From assembly GCF_031846515.1 (NCBI RefSeq), contig NZ_JAVRHO010000020.1, positions 25,668 to 89,667 on the forward strand: a stretch of DNA of 64,000 nucleotides, read 5' to 3'. The notes beneath the pieces are model-generated. The model ran no database searches and was not told the DNA's origin. It was given only the letters and a program-made list of their open reading frames with translations. The stretch's first letter is position 1; every line of letters begins with the position of its first letter. Below are positions 52,485 to 60,944 of this stretch, piece after piece. Both the position numbers and the translations under genes were made by a program. The DNA comes from Autumnicola lenta. GTDB lineage: Bacteria > Bacteroidota > Bacteroidia > Flavobacteriales > Flavobacteriaceae.

Positions 52485-53951
52485 TTATTTTTTTAGAACC
52501 CAGGTGTCTTTTGATCCGCCTCCCTGAGAAGAATTAACTACTAAATTTCCTTTTTGAAGCGCTACCCTCGTAAGACCGCCTTTAAGAACAAAAGATTTGT
52601 CCTTACCTAAAAGAGTGAAAGTCCTTAAGTCTACATGCCGGGGCTCAAAAGATTCCTCATCTTCTATGTATGTGGCATGGGTAGACAAAGACATAATGGG
52701 TTGTGCTATATATTTACGCGGATTTGCCTGAATGGTTTTCTTTACTTCTTCAATTTCTTCTTTGGTAAGTTTGTTTCCAATGGAAATTCCATAACCACCC
52801 GATTCATCTACTGGTTTAATGACCAGCTTATGAACATTTTCCAAAACATATTTTAACTCATCGGGACGGCTGCAGTGATAGGTGTGAACATTTTTAAGTA
52901 TAGGTTCTTCCTCCAGATAGTATTTAATGATTTGCGGCATATAAGTATAAACAGCTTTATCGTCGGCAACTCCCGTACCCGGCGCATTAACCAGGGTCAC
53001 ATTTCCCCTGCGGTAAGCAGCAAGTAGACCGGGTACACCAAGAGCAGAATCAGGTTTAAATTCCAGAGGATCTATAAACTGGTCATCAATTCTCCTATAT
53101 ATAACGTCCACTTTTTGAGGTCCGTTAATTGTTTTCATATACACAAAATCATTTTCCACAAAAAGGTCCCGGCCTTCTACCAATTCTACGCCCATGGCCT
53201 TGGCGAGATAGGAATGTTCGTAATATGCCGAATTGTAAACCCCGGGAGTTATAACCACACAATTTGGGCTATCTACACCTTGGGGCTTGACTGTTTCCAT
53301 GATTTCCAGAAGATTCTCTGCATAATTCGTAACGGTATGAGTCTGGTAATGATTAAACACACCAAACAGGGCGCGCTTTAATGCTGTACGGTTACATATC
53401 ACGTAACTCACTCCAGAAGGGCAGCGAATATTATCCTCCAGTACGTAATATTCCCCGTCAGAATGCTTTATAAGGTCTGTTCCTGAGATATGATTATAAA
53501 CACCGCCAGGTGGATCAAGGCCAATCATTTGGTCCAGAAAATTTTCTGAAGAGTTTATTAGATCAAGAGGAACAATCCCGTCTTTAATAATCTTCTTGTC
53601 GTGGTAAATATCCCAGAGAAATTCGTTTAAAGCCTTACTCCGCTGAAGAACGCCCTTCTCTATATGTTCCCATTCATCAGGATCTATAATCCTGGGAAAG
53701 AGATCAAAAGGAAAAATTTTCTCTTTCGTTTCATGTTCTCCGTAAACCTGAAATGTTATTCCCTGGTTAAAAAAAGAAGCTTTTGCTTTATTGTTTAACA
53801 GTGCAAAATCCTGTGGGGAATGTTCGCTGTAGAGATTTAACAGCGTCTTATAAACATCCTTTACCTTGTTGTTCTCATCAAAAATTTCATCATAAAATTT
53901 TGGATCATTCTTATAAGAGGAGAAGGTAGGCTCTTTATGTTCTGTTTTCAT
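52485..53951 (-). CDS. Circularly permuted ATP-grasp type 2 protein
   Basis: This 488-residue enzyme is predicted to form a peptide or amide bond using ATP. It contains FLWDIYHDKKIIKDGIVP near 120, the ATP-grasp motif segment YVLEDNIRCPSGVSYV near 171, YRRIDDQFIDP near 283, NAPGTGVADDKAVY near 318, KPVDESGGYGISIG near 382 and the C-terminal RHVDLRTFTLLG with metal-binding residues. The order is permuted compared with standard ATP-grasp enzymes. It leads the operon with alpha-E and transglutaminase genes. The substrate is unknown. Confidence 0.93.
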   Translation of the reverse strand: MKTEHKEPTFSSYKNDPKFYDEIFDENNKVKDVYKTLLNLYSEHSPQDFALLNNKAKASFFNQGITFQVYGEHETKEKIFPFDLFPRIIDPDEWEHIEKGVLQRSKALNEFLWDIYHDKKIIKDGIVPLDLINSSENFLDQMIGLDPPGGVYNHISGTDLIKHSDGEYYVLEDNIRCPSGVSYVICNRTALKRALFGVFNHYQTHTVTNYAENLLEIMETVKPQGVDSPNCVVITPGVYNSAYYEHSYLAKAMGVELVEGRDLFVENDFVYMKTINGPQKVDVIYRRIDDQFIDPLEFKPDSALGVPGLLAAYRRGNVTLVNAPGTGVADDKAVYTYMPQIIKYYLEEEPILKNVHTYHCSRPDELKYVLENVHKLVIKPVDESGGYGISIGNKLTKEEIEEVKKTIQANPRKYIAQPIMSLSTHATYIEDEESFEPRHVDLRTFTLLGKDKSFVLKGGLTRVALQKGNLVVNSSQGGGSKDTWVLKK

Positions 53952-54115
53952 GTTATTTCTTTTTCATAATTTACAAATTTTCAGTCTTTTAGCAGCAGCT
54001 ATTGTGATAATATTTACAGTATTTATAAGTAATTCTCCAATATAGACGCGGCTTTATTGCAATTTTTATAATCTGTATTATAGAATAGGAACCTCTGCGG
54101 GAAAACATTTTTCTC

Positions 54116-54123
54116 TAACTTTG
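54116..54123 (+). promoter_or_regulatory. -7 box (TAACTTTG) for the threonine aldolase gene
   Basis: A consensus TAnnTTTG, 80 bases before the ATG. The 252-base gap between the divergent ATP-grasp and aldolase genes shows nothing else. Confidence 0.5.
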
Positions 54124-54203
54124 ACGTAACATTTTCGGAGTAAGAGAATAATTTTTTAAAAATTCAGCATTAAATATTTCTACGGAAAAAGAAAAAATTA
54201 CAA

Positions 54204-55238
54204 ATGAAAGAGCAAGAAATAGACCTAAGAAGTGATACGGTTACCCGTCCAACAGCGGAAATGTTACAGGCAATAATGTCGGCAGAAGTTGGTGATGACG
54301 TGTATAAAGAGGATCCTACAGTAAACAAACTGGAGCAAAAATTGGCAGAAATGTTTGGGAAGGACGAAGCTTTATTTTTTCCAACGGGGAGTATGGCCAA
54401 CCAGGCAGCTATAAAATTGCATACCCAACCTGCAGAGCAGTTAATTTGCGATAAATGGGCACACGTTTTTAATTATGAAGGGGGAGGAGCTTCTTTTAAC
54501 AGCGGAGTTTCCTGTAAACTTGTGGATGGGCATCGCGGAATGATCACCGCTGCTCAGGTAGAAGAAAATATTAATCCGCCGGATTTTTATCATAGCCCCC
54601 TCACTACTTTGGTCTGCCTGGAAAACACGACCAATAAAGGCGGGGGAGCCTGTTACGATTTTGAAGAGTTTAAAAGGATCAGAAAAGTTTGTGACGAGCA
54701 CGATCTTGGGCTTCATTTGGATGGGGCGCGACTTTTTAATGCCCTTGTTGCCAAAAATGAAGATCCGAAAGAATATGGGAAAATTTTCGATACTATTTCG
54801 GTTTGTCTTTCCAAAGGCCTGGGAACACCGGTGGGCACTGTGCTAATTGGTAACCATGATATTATGAAAAATGCCATTAGAGTGCGCAAAGTTCTCGGTG
54901 GCGGCATGCGGCAAATTGGTTTTATGGCGGCAGCAGGCATCTATGCGCTGAACAATCATATAGAGCGCCTGGCTGATGACCATAAACGAGCTGCGGAAAT
55001 TGGAGAAGTATTAAGAGATCAGGATTATATTGCCGAAGTAGAGCCGGTTGAGACCAATATTGTGATTTTTTACCTTAGAAACCCTTCAGATGAAGCGAAA
55101 TTTATGGAAAATCTTCAGAAAGGGAACATAAGGATCAGTAATATGGGGCAGGGCAAGCTCAGGATTGTCACACACCTGGATTATTCCGAAGAAATGCACC
55201 AGCGCTTTCTTGAAGTGATAAAAAAGCTTGAGCTTTAG
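54204..55238 (+). CDS. ltaE: Low-specificity threonine aldolase (GntG-type PLP enzyme)
   Basis: Cleaves threonine/allo-threonine to glycine and acetaldehyde. The 344-residue protein begins with the family signature DLRSDTVTRPT near 7-17 and has VGDDVYKEDPTVNKLE near 30, FFPTGSMANQ near 59, the PLP-Asp segment GLHLDGARLFNA near 171 and the PLP-lysine in SVCLSKGLGTPVG near 200. It is monocistronic. A large repeat array begins right after its stop codon. Confidence 0.94.
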   Translation: MKEQEIDLRSDTVTRPTAEMLQAIMSAEVGDDVYKEDPTVNKLEQKLAEMFGKDEALFFPTGSMANQAAIKLHTQPAEQLICDKWAHVFNYEGGGASFNSGVSCKLVDGHRGMITAAQVEENINPPDFYHSPLTTLVCLENTTNKGGGACYDFEEFKRIRKVCDEHDLGLHLDGARLFNALVAKNEDPKEYGKIFDTISVCLSKGLGTPVGTVLIGNHDIMKNAIRVRKVLGGGMRQIGFMAAAGIYALNNHIERLADDHKRAAEIGEVLRDQDYIAEVEPVETNIVIFYLRNPSDEAKFMENLQKGNIRISNMGQGKLRIVTHLDYSEEMHQRFLEVIKKLEL

Positions 55239-55239
55239 G

Positions 55240-56178
55240 AAAGTTCTTTGTTTGTAGTTCGTGGTTCGGAGTCTTTTCAAGTGGAACGGAATAGAAAATT
55301 TAGCACAGTTTGATACAAATGTACTGTCGAGCGGAGTCGTTACGTGCGTTGGGTGCAGTATTTTTTAAATGTACAAAAATGAGACTGCTCAGAAATGCCA
55401 ATTATTGACCTTCTAAAGTTTGTAGTTTATAGTTCGTTGTTTGTAGTCTTTTCAAGTGCAATGGAACCGAAAAGTTTAGCACAGTTTGATAAGAGTGTAC
55501 TGTCGAGCGGAGTCGGTACGTGCGATACGTGCAGTATTTTTTGAATGTACAAGAATGAGACTGCTCAGAAATGCCAATTATCGACCTTCTAAAGTTTATT
55601 GTTTGTAGTTCGTGGTTCGGAGTCTTTTTAAGTGGCACGGAATCGAAAAGTTTAGGACAGTTTGATACGAGTGTACTGTCGGGCGGAGTCGGTACGTGCG
55701 TTGCGTGCAGTATTTTTTAAATGTACAAAAATGAGACTGCTCAAAAATACCAATTACCGACCTTCTAAAGTTTATTGTTTGTAGTTCGTGGTTCGGAGTT
55801 TTCTGGCACGTCGGGCGGAGTCGAAACGTCCTTAATCGAAATGAAGTAAGAAAGCGACAGGTTAAAAATGGCAATTATCGACCTTCTAAAGTTTATTGTT
55901 TGTAGTTCGTGGTTCGGAGTCTTTGTAAGTGGCACGGAATAGAAAATTTAGCACAGTTTGATACGAGTATACTGTCGGGCGGAGTTGTTACGTGCGTTGC
56001 GTGCAGTATTTTTTGAATGTACAAGAATGAGACTGCTCAAAAATGCCAATTATCGACCTTCTAAAGTTTATTGTTTGTAGTTCGTGGTTCGGAGTTTTCT
56101 GGCACGTCGGGCGGATTTGAAACGTCCTTAATCGAAATGAAGAAAGAAAGCGACAGGTCAAAAATGGCAATTATCGAT
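55240..56178. repeat. Composite tandem repeat array, order A-A-A-B-A-B
   Basis: About 940 bases with six head-to-tail units and no gene. Long A units: 55240-55410, 55411-55586 (176), 55587-55762 (176), 55884-56058 (175). Short B units: 55763-55883 (121) and 56059-56178 (120). Each unit begins TTCTAAAGTTT.., then a heptamer-type head (TTTGTAGTTCGTGG), and ends with AATGCCAATTATCGACC or the variant AATGGCAATTATCGACC. Only the body differs. A bodies hold short inverted repeats (ACAGT/ACTGT; GCAGT/ACTGC). Minus-strand open frames here are artefacts of the repeats. Confidence 0.92.
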
Positions 56179-56197
56179 CTGTAGCATAGGTTTTGTC

Positions 56198-56218
56198 ATG
56201 CTGAACTTGTTTCAGCAT
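56198..56218. repeat. Dispersed hairpin repeat
   Basis: ATGCTGAA (56198-56205), loop CTTGT, TTCAGCAT (56211-56218): a perfect 8-bp stem within a type of intergenic repeat that recurs widely in Bacteroidota genomes. Confidence 0.7.
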
Positions 56219-56223
56219 CGCAT

Positions 56224-56282
56224 AAACTCCAAAACTCCAAACTCCAAACTCCAAACTCCAAACTCCGAATCCGAATCCGAAC
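56224..56282. repeat. Heptamer array (AAACTCC)n followed by (GAATCC)2
   Basis: Six AAACTCC units (one extra A after the first) followed by two hexamer units GAATCC and a partial unit. It lies between the composite array and the peroxiredoxin gene. Confidence 0.88.
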
Positions 56283-56370
56283 TTAAAAAAAGCTTAACAG
56301 AAGATTATCGGGTTTTTAGCATCGATGAAAAAGCATTTATGTATTTTGACTAAAATCAAAATTAAAAGAA

Positions 56371-56886
56371 ATGAAAAATACATTACCCCGCCAGGAAGCA
56401 CCAGGACTTATTGTAAATACCACCAACGGAATGCAATGGAAACTGCGGGAACAAAAGCCTGAGAATTTTGTAATGGTCATCTTTTACCGCGGACTCCATT
56501 GTCCGGTTTGTAAAAAATATCTTGAAGAATTAAACACGAAAATTGGCAAATTTCGGGATAAAGGAGTGAGCGTGATTTGCGTAAGTGGCGATAGTAAGGA
56601 GCGTGCGGAGAAAACTGTTCAGGATTGGGATGTGGATAATCTAACGATTGGCTACGATTTGGTTTCTGAAGATGCCCGTAAGTGGGATTTATATATTTCT
56701 GAAGGAGTGAAACCTGAAGAACCCGAAGTTTTCTTTGAACCCGGACTGTTCCTTATAAAACCCGATTTTAATCTTTATGCGGCTTCCATCCAAAGTATGC
56801 CCTTCGCCCGTCCAAAATTTGATGAACTTTTAAAAGCTATAGACTTTGTCCTTGAAAAAGATTATCCTGCAAGGGGAGAAGCGTGA
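56371..56886 (+). CDS. Peroxiredoxin-like protein (AhpC/TSA family)
   Basis: This 171-residue cytoplasmic thiol peroxidase has the redox site GLHCPVCKKY, with Cys44 and Cys47, in the position of the peroxidatic cysteine of AhpC/TSA proteins; the CxxC form is typical of the peroxiredoxin-like group. The fold pattern (VMVIFYR before the site, VICVSGDS after it, FLIKPDFNLY near the end) is complete. The physiological peroxide substrate is unknown. It is followed by repeats and a strong terminator. Confidence 0.88.
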   Translation: MKNTLPRQEAPGLIVNTTNGMQWKLREQKPENFVMVIFYRGLHCPVCKKYLEELNTKIGKFRDKGVSVICVSGDSKERAEKTVQDWDVDNLTIGYDLVSEDARKWDLYISEGVKPEEPEVFFEPGLFLIKPDFNLYAASIQSMPFARPKFDELLKAIDFVLEKDYPARGEA

Positions 56887-56887
56887 T

Positions 56888-57000
56888 TTGAAGTATGAGG
56901 TGTGAAGTATGAAGTTAGAAGTGAAGAGTGGAAAGTGGAAAGTGGAAAGTGAAGAGTGTGGAGAGTGGAAAGTGGAAAGTGAAAAGTGAAAAGTGAAAAG
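56888..57000. repeat. Purine-rich heptamer array (GAAAGTG-type)
   Basis: About 15 units with period 7 and drift, moving from TGAAGTA/TGAGGTG to GAAAGTG and AAAAGTG. One unit is interrupted by two bases. One strand is almost pure purine. It begins 2 bases after the peroxiredoxin stop codon. Confidence 0.85.
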
Positions 57001-57003
57001 GTT

Positions 57004-57048
57004 AAATAATAAATCCCAAGATTTTCCAATCCTGGGGTTTATTATTTT
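57004..57048. terminator. Bidirectional intrinsic terminator with a very long stem
   Basis: A stem of about 19 bp (two G.U pairs) from AATAATAAATCCC.. to ..GGGTTTATTATT with loop TTCC, ending in T on both sides. It lies between the convergent peroxiredoxin and ybaB genes and between two heptamer arrays. Confidence 0.9.
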
Positions 57049-57056
57049 ACTTTAAC

Positions 57057-57150
57057 CTCCAAATTCCAAACTCCAAACTCCGAACTCCGAACTCCAAACT
57101 CCAAACTCCAAACTCCGAACTCCGAACTCCGAACTCCAAACTTTGAACTC
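57057..57150. repeat. Heptamer array of mixed CTCCAAA and CTCCGAA units
   Basis: Thirteen 7-base units in series, alternating in blocks of CTCCAAA and CTCCGAA, with single variants TTCCAAA and CTTTGAA. It ends exactly at the stop codon (TAG on the minus strand) of ybaB. Confidence 0.92.
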
Positions 57151-57473
57151 TACTTAAACATATCCATGCCGGGAATATCTGGCATTCCTTCTTTGGCAAC
57201 GGCTCCAAGTTCGTTTTCATTCACATCTGAAGCTCTGGAAATGGCTTTATTTAATGTAAGCACAAGATAATCTTCCAGTTGCTCTTTGTCCTCAAGTAAT
57301 TCGTCTGCAATAGAGATATTTTTAATTTCTCTAGTAGCTGTAATTGTAACTTTTAATAGGCCATCGCTGGATTCTTCATCTATAAGTACCGTTTTTAGCC
57401 GCTCTTTTGTAGCTTCAACTTTCTCCTGGGTTTCCTTGATCTTATTCATCATACCCATCATATCTCCAAACAT
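57150..57473 (-). CDS. ybaB: YbaB/EbfC nucleoid-associated protein
   Basis: This 107-residue DNA-binding protein forms dimers (tweezer-like). It begins with the helix MFGDMMGMMNKIKETQEKVEATKERL, then the strand part VTITATREIKNISI, and the C-terminal helix DYLVLTLNKAISRASDVNENELGAV, the usual pattern of the family. It is monocistronic, with a -7 box at 57499-57506. There is no dnaX or recR neighbour, unlike in many bacteria. The stop codon abuts a heptamer array. Confidence 0.94.
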   Translation of the reverse strand: MFGDMMGMMNKIKETQEKVEATKERLKTVLIDEESSDGLLKVTITATREIKNISIADELLEDKEQLEDYLVLTLNKAISRASDVNENELGAVAKEGMPDIPGMDMFK

Positions 57474-57498
57474 AGTCTTCTTTTTAAATGGTTAAACA

Positions 57499-57506
57499 CA
57501 AATTTA
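57499..57506 (-). promoter_or_regulatory. -7 box (TAAATTTG) for ybaB
   Basis: A consensus TAnnTTTG on the minus strand, 25 bases before the ATG. Confidence 0.5.
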
Positions 57507-57567
57507 CTAATTTACCCGATTAATCAGGATCTTAAGTGGCTAATCTTATTTATTTTGTCAGGATGCT

Positions 57568-57575
57568 TACCTTTG
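57568..57575 (+). promoter_or_regulatory. -7 box (TACCTTTG) for oligopeptidase B
   Basis: A consensus TAnnTTTG, 21 bases before the proposed TTG start at 57597. It lies downstream of another in-frame TTG at 57555, which therefore cannot be the start. Confidence 0.6.
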
Positions 57576-57596
57576 CCGCATCAAAACAGAATTGAA

Positions 57597-59654
57597 TTGA
57601 AGACAGAAATATTGCCTCCAAAGGCTAAGAAGATTGAAAAAAGACTGGAAATTCACGGAGACGTAAGGATCGACAATTATTATTGGATGAATGAAAGGGA
57701 AAATCCTGAAGTGATCCAATATCTTGAAGAAGAGAACCAGTACAATGCAGAAATGACCGCCTATACGAAGGATTTTCAACTTGAATTGTTTAATGAAATG
57801 AAGGGCCGCATTAAGGAAGATGACGAGTCTGTCCCTTATAAGTTGAATGGTTATTGGTACCTCACGCGTTTTGAAACAGGAAAGGATTACCCTATATATT
57901 CGAGGAAAAAAGAATCGTTAGATGCTTCGGAAGAAATTCTTTTTGAGGTCAATGAAATGGCTGAAGGTTATGAATATTATCGTCTTGGCGGATTAAATGT
58001 GAGTCCGGACAATAAGATGGTTGCTTTTGCCACCGATACCGTCAGCCGCCGCAAATACACCATCCGTATTAAAAATCTCGAAACCGGTGAATTTTATCCT
58101 GAAGAAATTAAGAATACCACGGGAGGTTCTACCTGGGCAAACGATAACAAGACTCTTTATTATACCAAAAAAGATGAACAGACGCTGAGGTCTTTTCAGA
58201 TTTACAAACATATTCTGGGAACGAATCCTGAAGACGATCAGCTGGTTTTTGAAGAGGAAGATGAAACCTTTAACGCATACGTTTATAAATCAAAATCCCG
58301 GAAGTATATTATTATTGGATCGAGCAGCACGCTTACCACCGAATACAGGATTCTTGAAGCAGACTACCCGGAAGGGGAATTCCGAATTTTTCAGCCTCGT
58401 GTGAGAGGACTGGAATACAGCGTTTCGCATTATGAGGGACACTTTTACATTCTGACCAATAAAGACAAGTCAGTTAATTTTAAACTGATGAAAACCCCGG
58501 TAGATCGCACAGAGATGCAAAACTGGGTAGATGTAATTCCGCATCGTAAGGATTATCTGCTTGAAGACATTGATATTTTTAAGGATTTTCTTGTAGTAGG
58601 GGAGCGGAACAATGGTCTCAATAAGATTAGAATAATCAGGTGGGATAATAATGAGGAATATTATATCCCGTTTGATAATGAAACCTATACTGCTTATACT
58701 TCTATAAATCCAGCTTTTAATACGAGCATTCTTCGTTATACCTATAATTCACTTACGACGCCGACTTCAGTAGTAGATTTTAACATGGAAACCGGAGAGA
58801 AAACGGTGCTTAAGGAACAGGAGGTGCTGGGAGATTTTGATAAAGACCATTATCAATCAGACCGAATATGGGCCACTGCTGAAGATGGAACCAAAATCCC
58901 GGTCACCATGGTGTACAGGAAAGGTATGGAGCGAAACGGAGAAAATCCGCTGCTGCAATATGCATACGGTTCCTATGGATCTACCATTGATCCTTATTTT
59001 TCTTCGGTTAGGTTAAGTTTACTGGACCGCGGATTCATTTATGCCATTGCGCATATCCGTGGAGGGGAATACCTGGGAAGAGGCTGGTATGAAGATGGTA
59101 AACTGTTCAATAAACGCAATACTTTTACAGATTATATAGATGTTTCAAAACATCTTATCAATGAAAAGTATACTTCAGCAAAACACCTCTACGCAATGGG
59201 TGGTTCTGCCGGTGGACTGTTAATGGGTGTTGTTATTAATATGGCACCGCAACTTTATAACGGAGTAATTGCAGCGGTCCCTTTTGTAGATGTGGTAACA
59301 ACGATGCTGGATGACAGTATTCCGCTTACCACTGGAGAATATGATGAATGGGGAAATCCTAATGAAGAAGGTTATTATGAATATATGAAGTCCTATTCAC
59401 CTTACGATAATGTTGTGGCGCAGGATTATCCTAACATATTGGTTACAACAGGGTTGCATGATTCCCAGGTACAGTACTGGGAGCCGGCAAAATGGATAGC
59501 GAAGCTTAGGGAGTTAAAGACAGATAATAACATCCTGCTTTTTCATACCAATATGGATGCCGGGCATGGAGGTGCTTCCGGAAGATTTGAAGCTTTAAAA
59601 GAAGTTGCTGAAGAGTACGCTTTTCTTTTGGATTTAGAGGGAATTAATGAATAA
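57597..59654 (+). CDS. ptrB: S9 family peptidase, oligopeptidase B-like
   Basis: A serine oligopeptidase that cleaves after basic residues. The 685-residue protein has the N-terminal RIDNYYWMNERENPEV, a seven-bladed propeller at about 70-400, and the alpha/beta-hydrolase domain with catalytic Ser in MGGSAGGLLMG, Asp in TTGLHDSQVQYWEPAKW and His in DAGHGGASGRF. No signal peptide is visible from this start. The TTG at 57597 gives LKTEILPPKAKK, the expected family N-terminus. No ATG occurs before the conserved region, and the promoter sits just upstream. Confidence 0.93.
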   Translation: MKTEILPPKAKKIEKRLEIHGDVRIDNYYWMNERENPEVIQYLEEENQYNAEMTAYTKDFQLELFNEMKGRIKEDDESVPYKLNGYWYLTRFETGKDYPIYSRKKESLDASEEILFEVNEMAEGYEYYRLGGLNVSPDNKMVAFATDTVSRRKYTIRIKNLETGEFYPEEIKNTTGGSTWANDNKTLYYTKKDEQTLRSFQIYKHILGTNPEDDQLVFEEEDETFNAYVYKSKSRKYIIIGSSSTLTTEYRILEADYPEGEFRIFQPRVRGLEYSVSHYEGHFYILTNKDKSVNFKLMKTPVDRTEMQNWVDVIPHRKDYLLEDIDIFKDFLVVGERNNGLNKIRIIRWDNNEEYYIPFDNETYTAYTSINPAFNTSILRYTYNSLTTPTSVVDFNMETGEKTVLKEQEVLGDFDKDHYQSDRIWATAEDGTKIPVTMVYRKGMERNGENPLLQYAYGSYGSTIDPYFSSVRLSLLDRGFIYAIAHIRGGEYLGRGWYEDGKLFNKRNTFTDYIDVSKHLINEKYTSAKHLYAMGGSAGGLLMGVVINMAPQLYNGVIAAVPFVDVVTTMLDDSIPLTTGEYDEWGNPNEEGYYEYMKSYSPYDNVVAQDYPNILVTTGLHDSQVQYWEPAKWIAKLRELKTDNNILLFHTNMDAGHGGASGRFEALKEVAEEYAFLLDLEGINE

Positions 59655-59669
59655 TTAAAATTTTTGCCT

Positions 59670-59677
59670 TAACTTTG
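59670..59677 (+). promoter_or_regulatory. -7 box (TAACTTTG) for the cysteine-synthase-like gene
   Basis: A consensus TAnnTTTG, 83 bases before the ATG at 59761. Confidence 0.45.
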
Positions 59678-59760
59678 ATTGGTTTTATGAAATATTTCTG
59701 CGGTTTACATGACCTAATTTAATTTTTCATAAAATCTTTTTCTGTAAAATAACTTCATTT

Positions 59761-60801
59761 ATGAAAGAAGATTTGAAAGTGTACGACAATGTATTACAGC
59801 TTATTGGTAATACGCCCCTTGTACAAATCAATAAAATTACTGAAGAACTTAAGGGTGAATACTACGCAAAAGTAGAAGCTTTTAACCCGGGACACTCAGC
59901 CAAAGACAGAATTGCACTATATATTATTGAAGAAGCCGAAAGAAAAGGAATTTTAAAGCCGGGAAATACCATTGTAGAAACTACTTCTGGTAATACGGGT
60001 TTTAGTATTGCCATGGTGAGCATCATCAAAGGATATGAGTGTATTTTGGCAGTTAGTTCTAAAGCATCTAGGGATAAGATAGACATGCTCAGGACGATGG
60101 GCGCTAAAGTATATGTCTGTCCGGCGCACGTCTCGGCAGATGATTCAAGGTCATACTATCAGGTTGCGCGACGAATTCATGAAGAAACAAAAGGCTCGGT
60201 TTATATAAATCAGTATTTCAATGAGCTTAATATGGAAGCACATTATCAAACTACTGGTCCCGAAATCTGGAAGCAGACAGACGGTGAGATCACCCACCTT
60301 GTTGCCTGCAGCGGAACGGGAGGAACAATTTCCGGCACTGCAAGATATCTGAAAGAGCAGAATCCCAATGTCAAAATTATTGGCGTTGATGCTTACGGTT
60401 CTGTTCTGAAAAAATTTCACGAAACAAGAGAATTTGATTCCGAAGAAATTTATCCTTACAGGATTGAAGGATTGGGTAAAAATCTAATTCCTACAGCTAC
60501 AGATTTTGATGTAATAGACAAATTTATAAAGGTAACAGACGAGGAAAGTGCCCATACAGCACGAAAACTGGCAAAAACTGAAGGTCTTCTTCTGGGTTAT
60601 ACCAGCGGTGCAGCGATGCAGGGAATACTTCAGCTGGCAGAAGATGGGGAATTTGATGAAAAAAGTAAGGTTGTTGTAATCTTTCCAGATCACGGCTCAC
60701 GTTATATGAGTAAAATATACAGCGACGACTGGATGAATGAGCAAGGATTTTTTGATACTCAGAATGAGATTTCCGTTCAGAAGATAGAATTTATAAAATA
60801 A
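59761..60801 (+). CDS. PLP-dependent cysteine synthase/cystathionine beta-synthase-like enzyme
   Basis: This 346-residue fold-type II PLP enzyme, catalytic domain only, has LIGNTPLVQIN near 12-22, the PLP lysine in NPGHSAKDRIA near 42-52, the substrate loop TTSGNTGFSIA near 76, the phosphate loop CSGTGGTISGTARY near 182 and LLLGYTSGAAMQG near 280. CBS regulatory domains are absent. Usual CBS members read NPGGSVKD; here it is NPGHSAKD. With the alpha-oxoamine synthase 143 bases downstream, it is a candidate cysteate synthase for sulfonolipids; cysteine or cystathionine synthesis remains possible. Confidence 0.9.
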   Translation: MKEDLKVYDNVLQLIGNTPLVQINKITEELKGEYYAKVEAFNPGHSAKDRIALYIIEEAERKGILKPGNTIVETTSGNTGFSIAMVSIIKGYECILAVSSKASRDKIDMLRTMGAKVYVCPAHVSADDSRSYYQVARRIHEETKGSVYINQYFNELNMEAHYQTTGPEIWKQTDGEITHLVACSGTGGTISGTARYLKEQNPNVKIIGVDAYGSVLKKFHETREFDSEEIYPYRIEGLGKNLIPTATDFDVIDKFIKVTDEESAHTARKLAKTEGLLLGYTSGAAMQGILQLAEDGEFDEKSKVVVIFPDHGSRYMSKIYSDDWMNEQGFFDTQNEISVQKIEFIK

Positions 60802-60827
60802 TCATTGTTATAATTTAAATTATTAAT

Positions 60828-60855
60828 AAACATCCGCCTTTCGCGGATGTTTTAG
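60828..60855 (+). terminator. Intrinsic terminator
   Basis: AAACATCCGC (60828-60837) pairs with GCGGATGTTT (60843-60852) around a five-base loop, followed by a few T. It separates the two PLP enzyme genes, so they are separate units or partly read through. Confidence 0.75.
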
Positions 60856-60890
60856 TTTGTAAAAGTTTCTGCCAAGGCTAACAAATAACT

Positions 60891-60922
60891 TTGGGCAATT
60901 GAGGCGATTTTAAGTACTTTTG
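60891..60922 (+). promoter_or_regulatory. Full promoter for the alpha-oxoamine synthase gene
   Basis: TTG at 60891-60893, a 21-base spacer and TACTTTTG at 60915-60922; the leader is about 18 bases. Confidence 0.65.
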
Positions 60923-60944
60923 TGACTCGTATAAAAAAGAATCA

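Noticed and set aside
55402..56170. Three open frames of 60-92 codons on the minus strand with similar proteins
   Set aside because: They arise from the tandem repeats; unit lengths of 176 and 121 are not multiples of three and the proteins contain the reading of heptamer repeats (RTTNYK type).
55240..56178. CRISPR array
   Set aside because: Repeats are 120-176 bases with no unique spacers of constant size, and no cas genes are present.
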